Shown here: one piece after another, positions 20,859 through 30,925 of the stretch
How the letters are laid out: each line of letters begins with the position of its first letter
Position numbering within the stretch: position 1 is the first letter of the stretch
Assembly (NCBI GenBank): GCA_026398815.1
Contig: JAPLSA010000017.1
Location: 558,001-622,000 of the forward strand
DNA: 64,000 nt
Direction: 5' to 3'
From: Gammaproteobacteria bacterium
GTDB lineage: Bacteria > Pseudomonadota > Gammaproteobacteria > Nevskiales > Nevskiaceae
Notes under the pieces: model-generated
Database searches by the model: none
What the model was told of the DNA's origin: nothing
The model's input: only the letters and a program-made list of their open reading frames with translations
Translations under genes and position numbers: made by a program

Positions 20859-23233
20859 CAGAATTCCGTCCACTGATCGGCAGCCTTGGCGGTGGCTTCA
20901 GCGCTCGCGCGACGCGGTGCGGCGGCGGCGCGGCCACCGCGAGGCGCAGCTGCACGCACCGGCATCGGCAGCACCCGGCCACCTGCCGCCGCACCTTCCG
21001 CTTCACCCTGGCTGCGCTGCGTCGCCGACAGCACGAAGAAGGCGACCGTGCCGGCCAGACCGCTGGCCTGCTGCTCCATCGACCGGGCAGCGGCCGAGGC
21101 TTCCTCGACCAGCGCGGCGTTCTGCTGCGTCACCTCGTCCATCTGGGTGATCGCCTGATTGATCTGCTCGATGCCCGAGCTCTGCTCCTCGGACGCCGCC
21201 GTGATCTCCGACATGATGTCGGTGACCCGCTTCACGCTGGTGACGATCTCGTTCATGGTCCGGCCCGCCTGTTCGACCAGCTTGGTGCCGTTGCCGACCT
21301 TTTCGACCGAGTCGCCGATCAGCACCTTGATTTCCTTGGCCGCCGTCGCCGAGCGCTGTGCCAGGCTGCGCACTTCCGCCGCCACCACCGCAAAGCCCCT
21401 GCCCTGCTCGCCGGCACGCGCCGCTTCAACGGCTGCGTTCAGCGCCAGGATGTTGGTCTGGAAAGCGATGCCATCGATGACGCTGATGATGTCGACGATC
21501 TTCTTCGAGGAATCGTTGATCGCGTCCATGGTGTTGACCACGTCGGACACCACCGTACCGCCCTTGACCGCCACTTCCGAGGCGCCGATCGCCAGCTGGT
21601 TGGCCTGGCGGGCGTTCTCGGCGTTCTGCTTGACCGTCGAGGTCAGCTCTTCCATCGAGCTGGCGGTCTCTTCCAGCGAGGCCGCCTGCTGCTCGGTGCG
21701 CGACGACAGATCCTGGTTGCCGGCGGCGATCTCGCTGGCCGCGACATTGATGGTGTCGGTCGCCGACTTGATCGACGACACGATGTCGGCCAGCTGCTGC
21801 ACGGTGGCATTGGAATCGGCCTTCAGCTGGCCGAAGGTGCCCTGGTAGTCGTTGCTGATGGTTTCGGTCAGATCGCCCTTGGCCAGCGCGCCCAGCACCC
21901 GCACCACTTCGCCCAGACCCACCGAGCTGGTTTCCAGCAGCTGGTTGATGCTCTTGGCCAGTGTGCCGAAATAGCCGACCTTGCCTTCCAGCGAGATTCG
22001 CTGCGTGAAGTCGCCATGTCCCGCTGCTTCAACGATCCGCGATACCTCGGCTTCGGTCGCCACTTCGATGGTGCGATCCAGCCATTCGACGACGGCACCG
22101 AGGCGGGCGCCGTTGTCGCCGACAATCGGGTTGACGGTCAGCGCGAAGCTGCGGCCGCCAACCTTGATGCCGGCGCGCATCGTCGAGCTCATCCGCTCCA
22201 GCATCTGGGACTGGTGCGCCGGATTCTTGTGCAGCGAATCGATCGAAGTACCGACCAGCTTGCGGGCATCGAAGTTCGGCAGGTCGCGACGGATGTCCGA
22301 CTCGGCCGCGATCAGCATCTCCTGCACCGAGCGGTTGACGTAGACGATGGTGCGATCGGCGTCGGCGATCATCACGTTGGTGGTGACGTTGTCGAGCGCA
22401 TTGAGAATGCGGCGGTTGCTGTCGGCCTCGTGCTTGATCGCTTCGGCACGCTCGGTTTCACGGTTGGCGCGTTCGCGCTCGGCAGCGTGTTCGGCATTGA
22501 CGCCGCGGACAATCCACACCGCCAGCGCCGCGAAGCCGATCAGGCCGAAGCCGACCAGCAGCAGCATCTGCAGGCGGCTGGCCAACAGCGCGCTGCCGCG
22601 CGCTTCGAGGGCATGGCCGATCAGTGCGACCGACGCCTTGGCCAATTCGAGCTGCGCCCGCTCGGCCTGCAGCAGGATCCGCTCGCGGCCGGCACTGGCG
22701 GCCGGCAGCGCCAGTTCGGCAATTGCGGCACGGGTCGCGGTATCGGCCGTAGTCAGGGCTTCGCCCAGCGTGTCGCGAAAGCCCGGCTCGGCGGCAATCG
22801 CCTTGCGCAGCGATTCCTCGAAACCGCGCATGGTCGTGACGAGGCGGTCGGCCAGCACGGCCGGCGCAACCCCGCTGGCCGCGCCCTGGCGAGCGTCGCC
22901 AAGCACTGCGATCAGCGTCGGCGCTTCGAGCATCGAGGCCGACATCAGGTGGTAGGTGCCGGCTTCCGGATCGAGCGACAGCGTCGACTCGTCAGCGATG
23001 CGGGTCAGCGAATCACGCCATTCGATGCGCGCCTCCGCCGTGCCCTGCGCACCGCCGGCATCGAGCGCGGCCAGCGCCGGCGCGATGCCCGTCTGTTCGG
23101 CGCGCACGGCGCCCAGCGCCAGATTGACCTGGCCGACGTACTGCGCGGTGGCGAGGCCGATCAGCACGGTCGCCAGGGAAATCATCACGACCAGCTTGCT
23201 GGTCAGACGCATCGATTTCAGGAACTCAGACAT
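20858..23233 (-). CDS. Transmembrane chemoreceptor with PAS domain, first receptor after cheA
   Basis: This 791-residue receptor starts at ATG 23233 ([13 protein letters not shown]) behind a CGGAG ribosome-binding sequence. The frame is open to 23347 but lacks support there. Membrane helix 1 is about residues 15-33, and a helical Ala-rich periplasmic domain follows up to membrane helix 2 near 195-215. A PAS-like domain ([20 protein letters not shown]), HAMP-like repeats ([33 protein letters not shown]) and the signalling hairpin follow. The C terminus is DQWTEF. The cytoplasmic half is nearly identical to the receptor at 17695-20049, while the periplasmic halves differ, as expected for receptors of different ligands. 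Confidence 0.9.
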   Translation of the reverse strand: MSEFLKSMRLTSKLVVMISLATVLIGLATAQYVGQVNLALGAVRAEQTGIAPALAALDAGGAQGTAEARIEWRDSLTRIADESTLSLDPEAGTYHLMSASMLEAPTLIAVLGDARQGAASGVAPAVLADRLVTTMRGFEESLRKAIAAEPGFRDTLGEALTTADTATRAAIAELALPAASAGRERILLQAERAQLELAKASVALIGHALEARGSALLASRLQMLLLVGFGLIGFAALAVWIVRGVNAEHAAERERANRETERAEAIKHEADSNRRILNALDNVTTNVMIADADRTIVYVNRSVQEMLIAAESDIRRDLPNFDARKLVGTSIDSLHKNPAHQSQMLERMSSTMRAGIKVGGRSFALTVNPIVGDNGARLGAVVEWLDRTIEVATEAEVSRIVEAAGHGDFTQRISLEGKVGYFGTLAKSINQLLETSSVGLGEVVRVLGALAKGDLTETISNDYQGTFGQLKADSNATVQQLADIVSSIKSATDTINVAASEIAAGNQDLSSRTEQQAASLEETASSMEELTSTVKQNAENARQANQLAIGASEVAVKGGTVVSDVVNTMDAINDSSKKIVDIISVIDGIAFQTNILALNAAVEAARAGEQGRGFAVVAAEVRSLAQRSATAAKEIKVLIGDSVEKVGNGTKLVEQAGRTMNEIVTSVKRVTDIMSEITAASEEQSSGIEQINQAITQMDEVTQQNAALVEEASAAARSMEQQASGLAGTVAFFVLSATQRSQGEAEGAAAGGRVLPMPVRAAAPRGGRAAAAPRRASAEATAKAADQWTEF

Positions 23234-23401
23234 CGGAATGCTCCGTGATGCAAAAAGATTCAAGCAGGCCGGAATGCCGGACTGCGCCGTGAAGACGCCG
23301 CGCTGCACGCGCGCCGCCGCCTTCCGTGGTGGTGTTGCCATCGGCAAAAGAGAGGTGAAGACGCCCGGTAGCAGGCGATGGGCCGGGGGTGCGCATCGCG
23401 T

Positions 23402-25447
23402 TCAGGCCGCTGCGGCCTGGCTGGTGCTGCGCACCAGTTCGCCGACATCGAGGATCAGCGCGACATGGCCGTCGCCCATGATCGTGGCGCCGGAAATGCA
23501 CGGCACCCGTCGGTAGTTGGCTTCCAGGTTCTTGATCACCACCTGCTGCTGGCCGACCAGTTCGTCGACCAGCAGGGCGACCTTCCGGCCCTCGGACTCG
23601 AGCAGCACCAGGATGCCCTTGTGGGCTTCGCGGACCTCCGAGTTCAGCCCGAACAGCCGCCACAGCGCGACCATCGGCAGGTACTCGTTGCGCACCCGCA
23701 CCACCTGCCCTTCGCCGGCCACGGTCTTGACCTGCTCCGGCGCCGGCTGCAGCGATTCGACCACCGCATTGAGCGGCAGCACGAAGGTTTCGCCGGCCAC
23801 GGCGACGGTCATGCCATCGAGGATCGCCAGGGTCAGCGGCAGGCGGATCAGCGTGCGCGAGCCGCGCCCGGCTTCGGAGAACAGTTCGACCTGGCCACCG
23901 AGCGCCTGGATGTTCTTCTTCACCACATCCATGCCGACACCGCGGCCGGAGACATCGGTGACCTTTTCGGCGGTCGAGAAGCCCGGCGAGAAGATCAGCT
24001 GCCAGACCTCGGCATCGGGCATCGCGTCGGCCTGCGCGGCCGTGATCAGACCGTTGGCCTGCGCCTTGGTGAGGATGCGGGCGCGATCGAGGCCACGGCC
24101 GTCGTCGGCCACTTCGATGACGATGTGGCCACCGGCATGCGAGGCCGACAGCCGGATGGTGCCGGTCACGTCCTTGCCGCTGGCAGCACGCGCCTCCGGC
24201 AGTTCCAGCCCGTGATCGAGTGAATTGCGGACCAGATGGTTGAGCGGATCGGTGATCTTCTCGATCACGGATTTGTCCAGTTCGGTCTGCTCGCCGACGG
24301 TGACCAGCCGCACCAGCTTGCCGAGCTTGGCAGCCAGATCGCGGACCACGCGCGGGAAGCGGCTGAACACCGCTTCCATCGGCAGCATGCGGGTGGCCAT
24401 CACCGCTTCCTGCAGCATCCGGGTGTTGCGGTCGAGCTGCGACAGGCCGTTGAGCAGCTTTTCGAACTGCACCGGGTCGAGCGTCGACGCCTGCTGGGTC
24501 AGCATCGCCTGGGTGATCACCAGTTCGCCGACCAGGTTGATCAGCGCATCGATCTTTTCGGTGCCGACGCGGATCGAGCTGCCCTCGCCGCTGGCGCGCG
24601 TCGTTGTGGCCGGGCCCGGCGCGGCGGCCGGCGCTGGCGTGGCGGCGGCCAGCGCCTCCGACGGGTTGCTGCGCACCAGCGCCAGCGCCGGACGCGCGGC
24701 AGGCGCCGCCTCGGGCGCGACAGCGGCCACGGCGGCTGGCAACGCGCTGATCTCGATCAGCGCCTCGTCCTCCACCCAGGAGAACTGCTCCTCGACCTCG
24801 GCGCGCGTCACGTCGCCATGCAGGCACAGGTTCCAGGCCAGGTGACAGGATTCGGCATCGGCGTCGGCAAACGACGGCAGCTGCGTGGTGTCGGCCTCGA
24901 CCTCCAGCCGGCCGAGCTGCTCCAGGCCGCGAATGATGCGCAGCGGATCATTGCCGCTGCGGAACAGGTCCGGCCGGGGCGCGAAGCGGATCTTCCAGCC
25001 CGCCGCCGGTGCTGCGACTGCGGCTTCCGCAGCGGTGGCAACCCCGGCGACCGCCGGCTCGCCATGCAGCGCGCGATGGATTTCCGCCTGCGTGGCGGCC
25101 ACCGCTGCGGCGTCGAACGGCGTGCCGTCGCGGGCCGCGCCCAGCAGGCCGCGCAGCACGTCGACCACCCGCAGCAGCAGATCGACATCGCCCTGGGTGA
25201 TCACCCGCTTGCCGGCGCGCATCTGGTCGAGCAGCGTTTCGACGCCGTGCGTGTAGTCGGCAACACCGGCGAAGCCGAAGGTGGCGGCGCCACCCTTGAT
25301 CGAATGGGCGGCGCGGAAAATGGTGTTGATGGTTTCCGAATCGACCGCCGCGATGTCCAGCGCCAGCAGCGCGGTTTCCATCGAATCCAGCCCTTCGAAG
25401 CTTTCTTCGAAGAAGCTCTTGTGGAATCGCTCCAGATCGATGCTCAC
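23402..25447 (-). CDS. cheA: Chemotaxis histidine kinase CheA of the receptor block
   Basis: This 681-residue CheA has an Hpt domain with phospho-acceptor His48 (FRAAHSIKGGAATFGF) and a second CheY/CheB-docking-like region at about residues 150-230. The dimerisation domain begins near 285 (IDALINLVGELVITQAML). The ATPase has NHLVRNSLDHGLELPEARA, EVADDGRGLDRAR and GRGVGMDVVKKNIQALGG. A C-terminal CheW-like domain completes it. It differs clearly from the second CheA at 33699-35660, so two signalling pathways exist. A degenerate -24/-12 sequence lies at 25510-25525, with a TTGCA but a poor -24 half. The gene is followed by receptor genes. Confidence 0.95.
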   Translation of the reverse strand: MSIDLERFHKSFFEESFEGLDSMETALLALDIAAVDSETINTIFRAAHSIKGGAATFGFAGVADYTHGVETLLDQMRAGKRVITQGDVDLLLRVVDVLRGLLGAARDGTPFDAAAVAATQAEIHRALHGEPAVAGVATAAEAAVAAPAAGWKIRFAPRPDLFRSGNDPLRIIRGLEQLGRLEVEADTTQLPSFADADAESCHLAWNLCLHGDVTRAEVEEQFSWVEDEALIEISALPAAVAAVAPEAAPAARPALALVRSNPSEALAAATPAPAAAPGPATTTRASGEGSSIRVGTEKIDALINLVGELVITQAMLTQQASTLDPVQFEKLLNGLSQLDRNTRMLQEAVMATRMLPMEAVFSRFPRVVRDLAAKLGKLVRLVTVGEQTELDKSVIEKITDPLNHLVRNSLDHGLELPEARAASGKDVTGTIRLSASHAGGHIVIEVADDGRGLDRARILTKAQANGLITAAQADAMPDAEVWQLIFSPGFSTAEKVTDVSGRGVGMDVVKKNIQALGGQVELFSEAGRGSRTLIRLPLTLAILDGMTVAVAGETFVLPLNAVVESLQPAPEQVKTVAGEGQVVRVRNEYLPMVALWRLFGLNSEVREAHKGILVLLESEGRKVALLVDELVGQQQVVIKNLEANYRRVPCISGATIMGDGHVALILDVGELVRSTSQAAAA

Positions 25448-25656
25448 GAGCGCACCAGCGGCGCGGTACGGGCACGGGGCGGACGGCTCGGCTTCATGTC
25501 GGGTCTCGGTTGCAACGACGCGCGCTGGCGTCAGGGCCGGCCGGCGCCATGAAACGGTCGGCGCCAGCCTGATGCAGGCCCCGAGGCAAGCCGTATTCCA
25601 GCGCGCCGAAGACGAGGAATTGACGTCCGCCGCCGGCCGTTGCGGCCGGCGCGCGC

Positions 25657-26865
25657 TCAGGCGGCGGCAGCGTCCGGGTGGTCGACGCCAGCCAGCCAGC
25701 GCGGCAGCGCATCGGCTTCGCCGCAGCGGGCAAACCAGTCGGTGTCGATGCGGGCCAGCACCGCTTCCGGCCGCAGGTCGCCGGGGCTGGCCAGGCGCGC
25801 GTGCTCGATGGCATCGGCAACATGGATGGCGCCGGCGATGCCGAACTGCGGCTCGCCGAGCGCGGCTGGCGAATGGTGGAAGGCCACCGCTTCGACCAGC
25901 GCCTGCGGCAGCCCCCAGAGCACCAGCAGGTGCGCGCCGATCTCGGCATGGGTGCAGGCAAACACCTGCTGTTCGGCAACGTGCAGCGGCAGTTCGCGGA
26001 TGCGCGCCAGTTCGCTGGCGCGCGAGAACGCTTCCGGCATCGACACCGCCAGCACCACCCGGCCGATGTCGTGCAGCATGCCGGCGCAGTACGCGGTACG
26101 GCTCAGCTCGCGGTCGCTCAGCAGGCCGGCGGCGATGCTGCCGACCCGCTGCGAGTGCTGCTGCACGGCGTCCAGCGAAAAGCCGGCCGGCGCCGCCAGC
26201 CGCGACATGGCCCGGAACATCTCGCTGGACACCACCAGGTTGCGGATCGGCTCGAAGCCGAGATAGGTGACCGCTTCGCGGATGTGAGTGATGCGCCGCG
26301 ACAGGCCGAAGAACGCGGAGTTCACCAGCTGCAGCAGGCGGGCGGTCATCGACATGTCCTGCTCGATGATGGTCGCCACCGATTTCGGCGTCGCCCGGCC
26401 GCTGTCGAGTTCCTGACTGAGCAGCTGGTACAGGCGCGGCACCGCCGGCAGGCTGCGCAGCCCGCCGAGCGAGGCACGCACGCCGTTGCTGTAGAGCCGC
26501 GCGCTGAGCGCGCAGGTGCGGAACACGATGCGCTGCAGCTGCGCCGGATCGAACGGCCGGCAGAGGATCTGATGGGCCACCGGCAGCGCCTTCATCAGCA
26601 GCTGGGTGCTGGTGTTGGCCGACAGCACGAAGCGCGCCGTGGCCGGCCAGCGCTCGCGTACCTGGCGCAGCAGCGCAACGCCGTCGAAGCCGGGGCCGGT
26701 CAGCTCGGTGATCACCACGTCGGCCGGCGCCCGGTCAAGTGCCGCCAGCGCGGCGGCCTCGCCGACCACGCAGCGCATCGACCATTCATCGGCCAGCACC
26801 GACAGCCGCTTGAGCAGCTGCTCACCGGCAGCGGCGGACACTTCGACCAGCAGGACCTGGATCAT
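25657..26865 (-). CDS. HDOD protein with degenerate receiver domain
   Basis: This 402-residue protein has an N-terminal receiver fold that has lost its chemistry. The acidic pair reads VEVS instead of DDE, the phospho-acceptor position is Glu in DVVITELTGPGFDG, and the switch lysine is Arg in CRPFD. The C-terminal HDOD domain runs from about residue 140 (LRSLPAVPRLYQLLSQELDS, then MTARLLQLVNSAFFGLSRR and GMLHDIGRVVLAV). HDOD proteins act in signalling and motility control in several bacteria, mechanism often unknown. Its ATG overlaps the previous stop. A GC hairpin (25631-25651) without a T tract follows the gene. Confidence 0.82.
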   Translation of the reverse strand: MIQVLLVEVSAAAGEQLLKRLSVLADEWSMRCVVGEAAALAALDRAPADVVITELTGPGFDGVALLRQVRERWPATARFVLSANTSTQLLMKALPVAHQILCRPFDPAQLQRIVFRTCALSARLYSNGVRASLGGLRSLPAVPRLYQLLSQELDSGRATPKSVATIIEQDMSMTARLLQLVNSAFFGLSRRITHIREAVTYLGFEPIRNLVVSSEMFRAMSRLAAPAGFSLDAVQQHSQRVGSIAAGLLSDRELSRTAYCAGMLHDIGRVVLAVSMPEAFSRASELARIRELPLHVAEQQVFACTHAEIGAHLLVLWGLPQALVEAVAFHHSPAALGEPQFGIAGAIHVADAIEHARLASPGDLRPEAVLARIDTDWFARCGEADALPRWLAGVDHPDAAAA

Positions 26866-28079
26866 GGCGATTCGGCGGTTTGCAACGTGTCTGGATGGAG
26901 CTCGGCCGGCACGGACTGGGCAGCCGGCACCATCACCAGCACCGGTTCACGGACCCGGCCGCGCGAAAAATTGGTCAGCCGGGCCAGGAAGCTTTCGCTG
27001 ATCACGAAGCCGCGCGTCACCAGCAGCTGGCCGGCGGTGGTGCACAGGTCACCGGCGATCACCATGCCCGGCTGCAGCATGGCGATCGGCAGCTGGCGCA
27101 CTGCCACCCGGCCCTGGTCGCGGGCGCGCAGGCTTTCCAGCGCGTCGATCACTGGGGCATCGCCGGCCACCTTGCCGGCGCGCAGCACGCCCAGCGCCTC
27201 GGCGCTGCCGTAGCCGTGGGTGAGCAGCGTGTCGAAGCCTTCGGCCACCCGCAGGATCGCGGCGCAGCGGCCGAGAGTGGCCAGCGTGCCGCCGCCGAAA
27301 TCGGTGGCCCAGCCTTCCGGCAGCGGCTGTTCGTGGCTCAGCAGCAGGATCGCCCGGGCCGGCTCCAGGCGCGGGATCGCCGCCAGCAGGCGGTCGGTGA
27401 GCTTCGGCAGCCGGGCCAGCATCGCCGCTTCGTCGGGCAGCGGGATCTCGCCGGCGTGCAGACGCTGCAGCACTTCGGCCGGCAGGCTGACCCTGCCGAT
27501 CGACGACAGCAGCGCCGCCACCTCCAGCGACCAGCCGGGCGCGAAGGCCAGTTCCTTGGCCAGCTCCAGGCTCAGCTGCTGCACGCGCAGCGCCTGGCCG
27601 TGGCCGGCCGGGTCGACCACCGCCAGCACTTCGGCCAGCGCCTTGATCGCGCCGCGCAGGGTCTGCTCCAGCAGCGCCCGCTCGGCCGCCTGTACCCGGT
27701 AATGCTGGGCGGCGGCGTCGAACGCGGCGAGCAGCTGCGCCGGCGGACAGGGCTTGGTCAGGAAGCGGAACACGCCGCCGTCGTTGACCGCCGCGATCGC
27801 CGAGCCGACATCGGCATGACCGCTGAGCAGCATGCGCACGCCGTGCGGCTGGCGGTTGCGGATCTCGCGCAGCAGCGCCGCGCCATCCATGCCCGGCATG
27901 CGCATGTCGGACAGCACGATGGCGAACGGCGCCATCGTGTCGACCATCTTCAGCGCCTGCGCCGGCTGGGTGGTGCCGTGCACCTCGTAGCGGCGCCCGA
28001 GCTGCAGTTCCAGCCCTTCCAGCACCGCCGGCTCGTCGTCGACCAGCAACACGCGCAGCCGCGCGCCGTCATCGGGCAT
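26862..28079 (-). CDS. Response regulator with catalytically dead HD-GYP-like output
   Basis: This 405-residue protein has an intact receiver (LLVDDEPAVLEGLE, VLSDMRMPGMDG, LTKPC) followed by a domain laid out like HD-GYP c-di-GMP phosphodiesterases (about residues 150-300). The metal-binding HD is replaced by SSIG in VAALLSSIGRVSLPAEVL, and the HHE-GYP region reads LLSHEQPLPEGW. It is therefore unlikely to hydrolyse c-di-GMP and may act as a binding or scaffold protein. It is coupled by overlap to REC-HDOD genes on both sides (11 and 4 bases). Confidence 0.8.
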   Translation of the reverse strand: MPDDGARLRVLLVDDEPAVLEGLELQLGRRYEVHGTTQPAQALKMVDTMAPFAIVLSDMRMPGMDGAALLREIRNRQPHGVRMLLSGHADVGSAIAAVNDGGVFRFLTKPCPPAQLLAAFDAAAQHYRVQAAERALLEQTLRGAIKALAEVLAVVDPAGHGQALRVQQLSLELAKELAFAPGWSLEVAALLSSIGRVSLPAEVLQRLHAGEIPLPDEAAMLARLPKLTDRLLAAIPRLEPARAILLLSHEQPLPEGWATDFGGGTLATLGRCAAILRVAEGFDTLLTHGYGSAEALGVLRAGKVAGDAPVIDALESLRARDQGRVAVRQLPIAMLQPGMVIAGDLCTTAGQLLVTRGFVISESFLARLTNFSRGRVREPVLVMVPAAQSVPAELHPDTLQTAESP

Positions 28080-29259
28080 GGCCGTCTCCGCTGCCGCGAT
28101 GGCGTTCCAGCCACTGCGGCAGGCAGTGCAGGCGGTCGATGCGGCTCAGATAGACGCTGTCCAGGGCCTCGTCGCCGCCCTGCCCGACATGGCTGCCGGC
28201 CAGTTCGTGCGCCAGCCAGTCGGCGATGTGGACGGCACCGGCCGCCGACAGGTGCAGGTCGTCGAGCAGGCTCGGCCGATGGTGGAAGGCCACCGCTTCG
28301 ACCAGCGGCTGCGGCAGCCCCCACAGCGCCAGCAGGTGCCCGCCGACCAATGCATGACTGGTTCCGAACACCGGCTGCTGCTCGGCACAGTGCAGCGGCA
28401 ATGACGGCGGCGCGGCCACATCCGGGCGCTGCGGCGGCAGGCTCAGCACCATCAGGCCGATGTCGTGCAGCATGCCGGCGGCCATCGCGATGGTTCGCGT
28501 CTGCAGGTCTTCGGGCAGGGTCTCGGCGATGGTCGCCACCCGCAGCGCATGGCCGTGCAGCCGTTCCAGATCAAGGCCGCCGCCGAGGCACAGCGGCGCC
28601 ATGCCGCGAAACAGCTCGCTGGTCAGCACCAGCGCCCGCACCGGCTCCAGGCCGAGCAGGGTCACCGCATCGCGCACCGAGCAGATCGGCCGCGCGAATG
28701 CGAAGAACGCCGAATTGACCACCTGCAGCAGCCGCGCGGTCATCGCCACGTCCTGCTCGATGATCGCGGCGACGCGCTTCAGCGTCGCCGCCGGCCGGTC
28801 CAGTTCCTCGGCCAGCTCCCAGTACAGGCGCGGCAGCGCCGGCAGGGTCGAGACCGAGGCGATCGCCTGCTTGACGGCGTCGGAAAACAGTTCGTCCTGC
28901 AGCAGCCGGCAGCGGCTGATGATGGCGTGCAGCCGGCGCGCCTCGCAGGGCTTGGACAGGAACTGGTGGGCGACCGGCAGCGAGCGCATCACGCCTTCGC
29001 GGTCGGCCTGGCCGGACAGGATGATGCGCACCGTCTCCGGCTGCCGCTCGCGCACCGCGCGCAGCAGGGTCGCGCCATCCATGCCCGGCATCCGCATGTC
29101 GCTGACCACCACGTCGACATGGCGCTGGCGCATCGCCGCCAGCGCCTCGTCGCCGCTGCCGGCGAACATCAGCTGCCATTCGCTGCGCCACGGCCGCAGG
29201 CGGTTCTCCAGCCCTTCGAGGACATCGGCCTCGTCGTCGACGAACAGCACGTTGATCAT
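28069..29259 (-). CDS. REC-HDOD response regulator
   Basis: This 396-residue protein has a complete receiver domain (VLFVDDEADVLEGLE, VVVSDMRMPGMDG, LSKPCEARR) joined to an HDOD domain from about residue 140 (VSTLPALPRLYWELAEELDR, MTARLLQVVNSAFFAFARP, GMLHDIGLMVLSL). It is closely related to the degenerate version at 25657-26865, so the pair arose by duplication, with one copy keeping phosphorylation capacity. The histidine kinase encoded immediately upstream (4-base overlap) is its likely partner. Confidence 0.85.
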   Translation of the reverse strand: MINVLFVDDEADVLEGLENRLRPWRSEWQLMFAGSGDEALAAMRQRHVDVVVSDMRMPGMDGATLLRAVRERQPETVRIILSGQADREGVMRSLPVAHQFLSKPCEARRLHAIISRCRLLQDELFSDAVKQAIASVSTLPALPRLYWELAEELDRPAATLKRVAAIIEQDVAMTARLLQVVNSAFFAFARPICSVRDAVTLLGLEPVRALVLTSELFRGMAPLCLGGGLDLERLHGHALRVATIAETLPEDLQTRTIAMAAGMLHDIGLMVLSLPPQRPDVAAPPSLPLHCAEQQPVFGTSHALVGGHLLALWGLPQPLVEAVAFHHRPSLLDDLHLSAAGAVHIADWLAHELAGSHVGQGGDEALDSVYLSRIDRLHCLPQWLERHRGSGDGHAR

Positions 29260-30563
29260 GGCGAACTGGCCTCGGTCGCTGCGCCCGGTTCACCTGGCCC
29301 AGCGATCGGCAGGCGGATCGTGAAGGTGGTGCCGGTACCGACTTCGGTCGTGAAATCGAGACCGCCGTGGTGGCGTTCGACGATCACGCTGCGGGCAATC
29401 GCCAGCCCCTGGCCGGTGCCCTTGCCGACCGCCTTGGTGGTGAAGAACGGATCGAACACGCGCTGGCGGATCGCCTCCGGAATGCCGGTGCCGGTGTCGC
29501 CGATGTCGATCAGCACCTGGCCGTTCGCGGCGGCGGTGCGCACGGTGATGGTGCCGCGCTGGCCGTCGCCGCGCGCCTCGATGGCGTGCGCGGCGTTGAC
29601 CAGCAGGTTCAGGAACACCTGGTTCAGATCGCCGCCGTGGGCGATCACCCGGGGAAGCTCGCCGTAGTCGGTGACCACGTCGGCCAGGTACTTGTACTGG
29701 TTGTGGGCCACGGTCAGCGCATCGGCAAGGCTTGCGTTGATGTCGACCTCGGCCAGTTCGCTGCGCGGGTGCGAGAAGCGCTTCATCGCATCGACGATCG
29801 CGGCCACCCGGTGCACGCCTTCGATCGAGCGGCCGATGGCGCGCGGCACCCGCTGGCGCAGGTAGTCGACATCGGCGTCGGCCAGCGTCGCGTCGAAGCG
29901 GTCGGCGGCCAGCCGGCCGTCACGGAACGCGATGCCGGCGTCGACCACCTTGCCGAGCGCCTCGAAGGATTCGTGGATGAAATGCAGGTTGTCGCCGACG
30001 AACTGCAGCGGCGTGTTGATCTCGTGGGCGATGCCGGCGGCCAGCTGACCGAGCGATTCCAGCTTCTGCGCCTGGCGCAGCTCCATTTCCAGCTTGCGCT
30101 GCTCGCGCAGGTCGATCGCCACCACCAGGATCGCCAGCGGCTCGCCGGCCTCGTCGCGCTGGCAGGACGCCGACAGCAGCACCGGGATGCTGGCGCCGTC
30201 GCGGCTCTGCCAGCGGTCCTCGGCTCGGTGCAGCGCATCGCGGGCGGCCAGGCAGCGTTCGATGAACGCCGGCGCGGTCGGCCAGACGCGGGCCAGCGAG
30301 CGATGGATGCTGCTGCCGGCGCGGATGCCGAGCAGGCTGTGGAACTCGCGGTTGGTGCGGGTGATCTCGCCGCGCGGCGACAGGGTCAGCAGCGCACCGG
30401 GAATCACTTCGTAGAGACCCAGCAGGTAGCCGTAGACGGCGCTCATCTGCTGCTGGTTCATCAGCAGCTCGGCGTCGCGCTCGCGCACCTGCAGCTCGAG
30501 CGCAGCGATCCGCGCCTCGGCTGAGCCGGCGCCGACCGCGACCGCCGCCGCGCCCACGTTCAC
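29256..30563 (-). CDS. Cytoplasmic PAS sensor histidine kinase
   Basis: This 435-residue soluble kinase has an N-terminal coiled coil (about residues 15-45), a PAS domain (LLTLSPRGEITRTNREFHSL, then a PAC end near 150), an H-box GQLAAGIAHEINTPLQ with the phospho-acceptor His, and an ATPase with N box NLLVNAAHAIEARG, G1 DIGDTGTGIP, F box DPFFTTK and G2 GKGTGQGLAIARS. It has no membrane segment. It sits between cheY and the REC-HDOD gene with ATGA-type overlaps, so it probably phosphorylates one or more receiver proteins of this operon. Confidence 0.9.
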   Translation of the reverse strand: MNVGAAAVAVGAGSAEARIAALELQVRERDAELLMNQQQMSAVYGYLLGLYEVIPGALLTLSPRGEITRTNREFHSLLGIRAGSSIHRSLARVWPTAPAFIERCLAARDALHRAEDRWQSRDGASIPVLLSASCQRDEAGEPLAILVVAIDLREQRKLEMELRQAQKLESLGQLAAGIAHEINTPLQFVGDNLHFIHESFEALGKVVDAGIAFRDGRLAADRFDATLADADVDYLRQRVPRAIGRSIEGVHRVAAIVDAMKRFSHPRSELAEVDINASLADALTVAHNQYKYLADVVTDYGELPRVIAHGGDLNQVFLNLLVNAAHAIEARGDGQRGTITVRTAAANGQVLIDIGDTGTGIPEAIRQRVFDPFFTTKAVGKGTGQGLAIARSVIVERHHGGLDFTTEVGTGTTFTIRLPIAGPGEPGAATEASSP

Positions 30564-30925
30564 CCCAGCACGCGCTGGATGGTGGCGATCAGCTGCTCCG
30601 GATTGAACGGCTTGACCAGCCAGCCGGTGGCGCCGGCCGCCTTGCCTTCGGCCTTCTTCTCCGGCGTCGACTCGGTGGTCAGCATCAGCAGCGGCGTGAA
30701 CTTGTAGTCCGACATCGTGCGCAGGTTCTTGACCAGGGTCAGGCCGTCCATGTTCGGCATGTTGACGTCGGCCAGCACCAGCTTGAATTTCTCCTTCTGC
30801 GCCAGTTGCAGCGCCACCGCGCCGTCTTCCGCCTCGGCGACATCAAAGCCGGCGGACTTCAGCGTGAAGGCGACCATCTGGCGCATCGAGGCGGAATCAT
30901 CAACAGCAAGGACACGGTGGCTCAT
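30560..30925 (-). CDS. CheY-like single-domain response regulator of the STAS-HK-HDOD operon
   Basis: This 121-residue receiver has all catalytic residues: VDDSASMR, phospho-acceptor in VLADVNMPNMDG, LTTES and LVKPF. It is more like the CheY partners of stand-alone chemosensory CheA systems than the flagellar CheY at 36479-36871. It overlaps the STAS gene upstream and the kinase gene downstream, so its partner may be that kinase, the CheA at 23402-25447, or both. Confidence 0.9.
   Translation of the reverse strand: MSHRVLAVDDSASMRQMVAFTLKSAGFDVAEAEDGAVALQLAQKEKFKLVLADVNMPNMDGLTLVKNLRTMSDYKFTPLLMLTTESTPEKKAEGKAAGATGWLVKPFNPEQLIATIQRVLG

Noticed and set aside
23234-23401. Sigma-54 or sigma-28 promoter for the receptor following cheA
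   Set aside because: A GGCATTCCGGCCTGCTT sequence has 13-base spacing, and a GCCGATGG has no matching -35, so neither was called.
25510-25525. Sigma-54-like sequence before the cheA at 23402-25447
   Set aside because: The TTGCA half is good, but the -24 half has GC in place of GG, so it is not called as a promoter.
25678-28718. Very long plus-strand reading frames (for example 511 and 612 codons) opposite the HDOD genes
   Set aside because: They are antisense shadows of real minus-strand genes in high-GC DNA. Their composition (Arg/His/Gln-rich, no domains) is that of noncoding frames, and the minus-strand proteins have clear domains.
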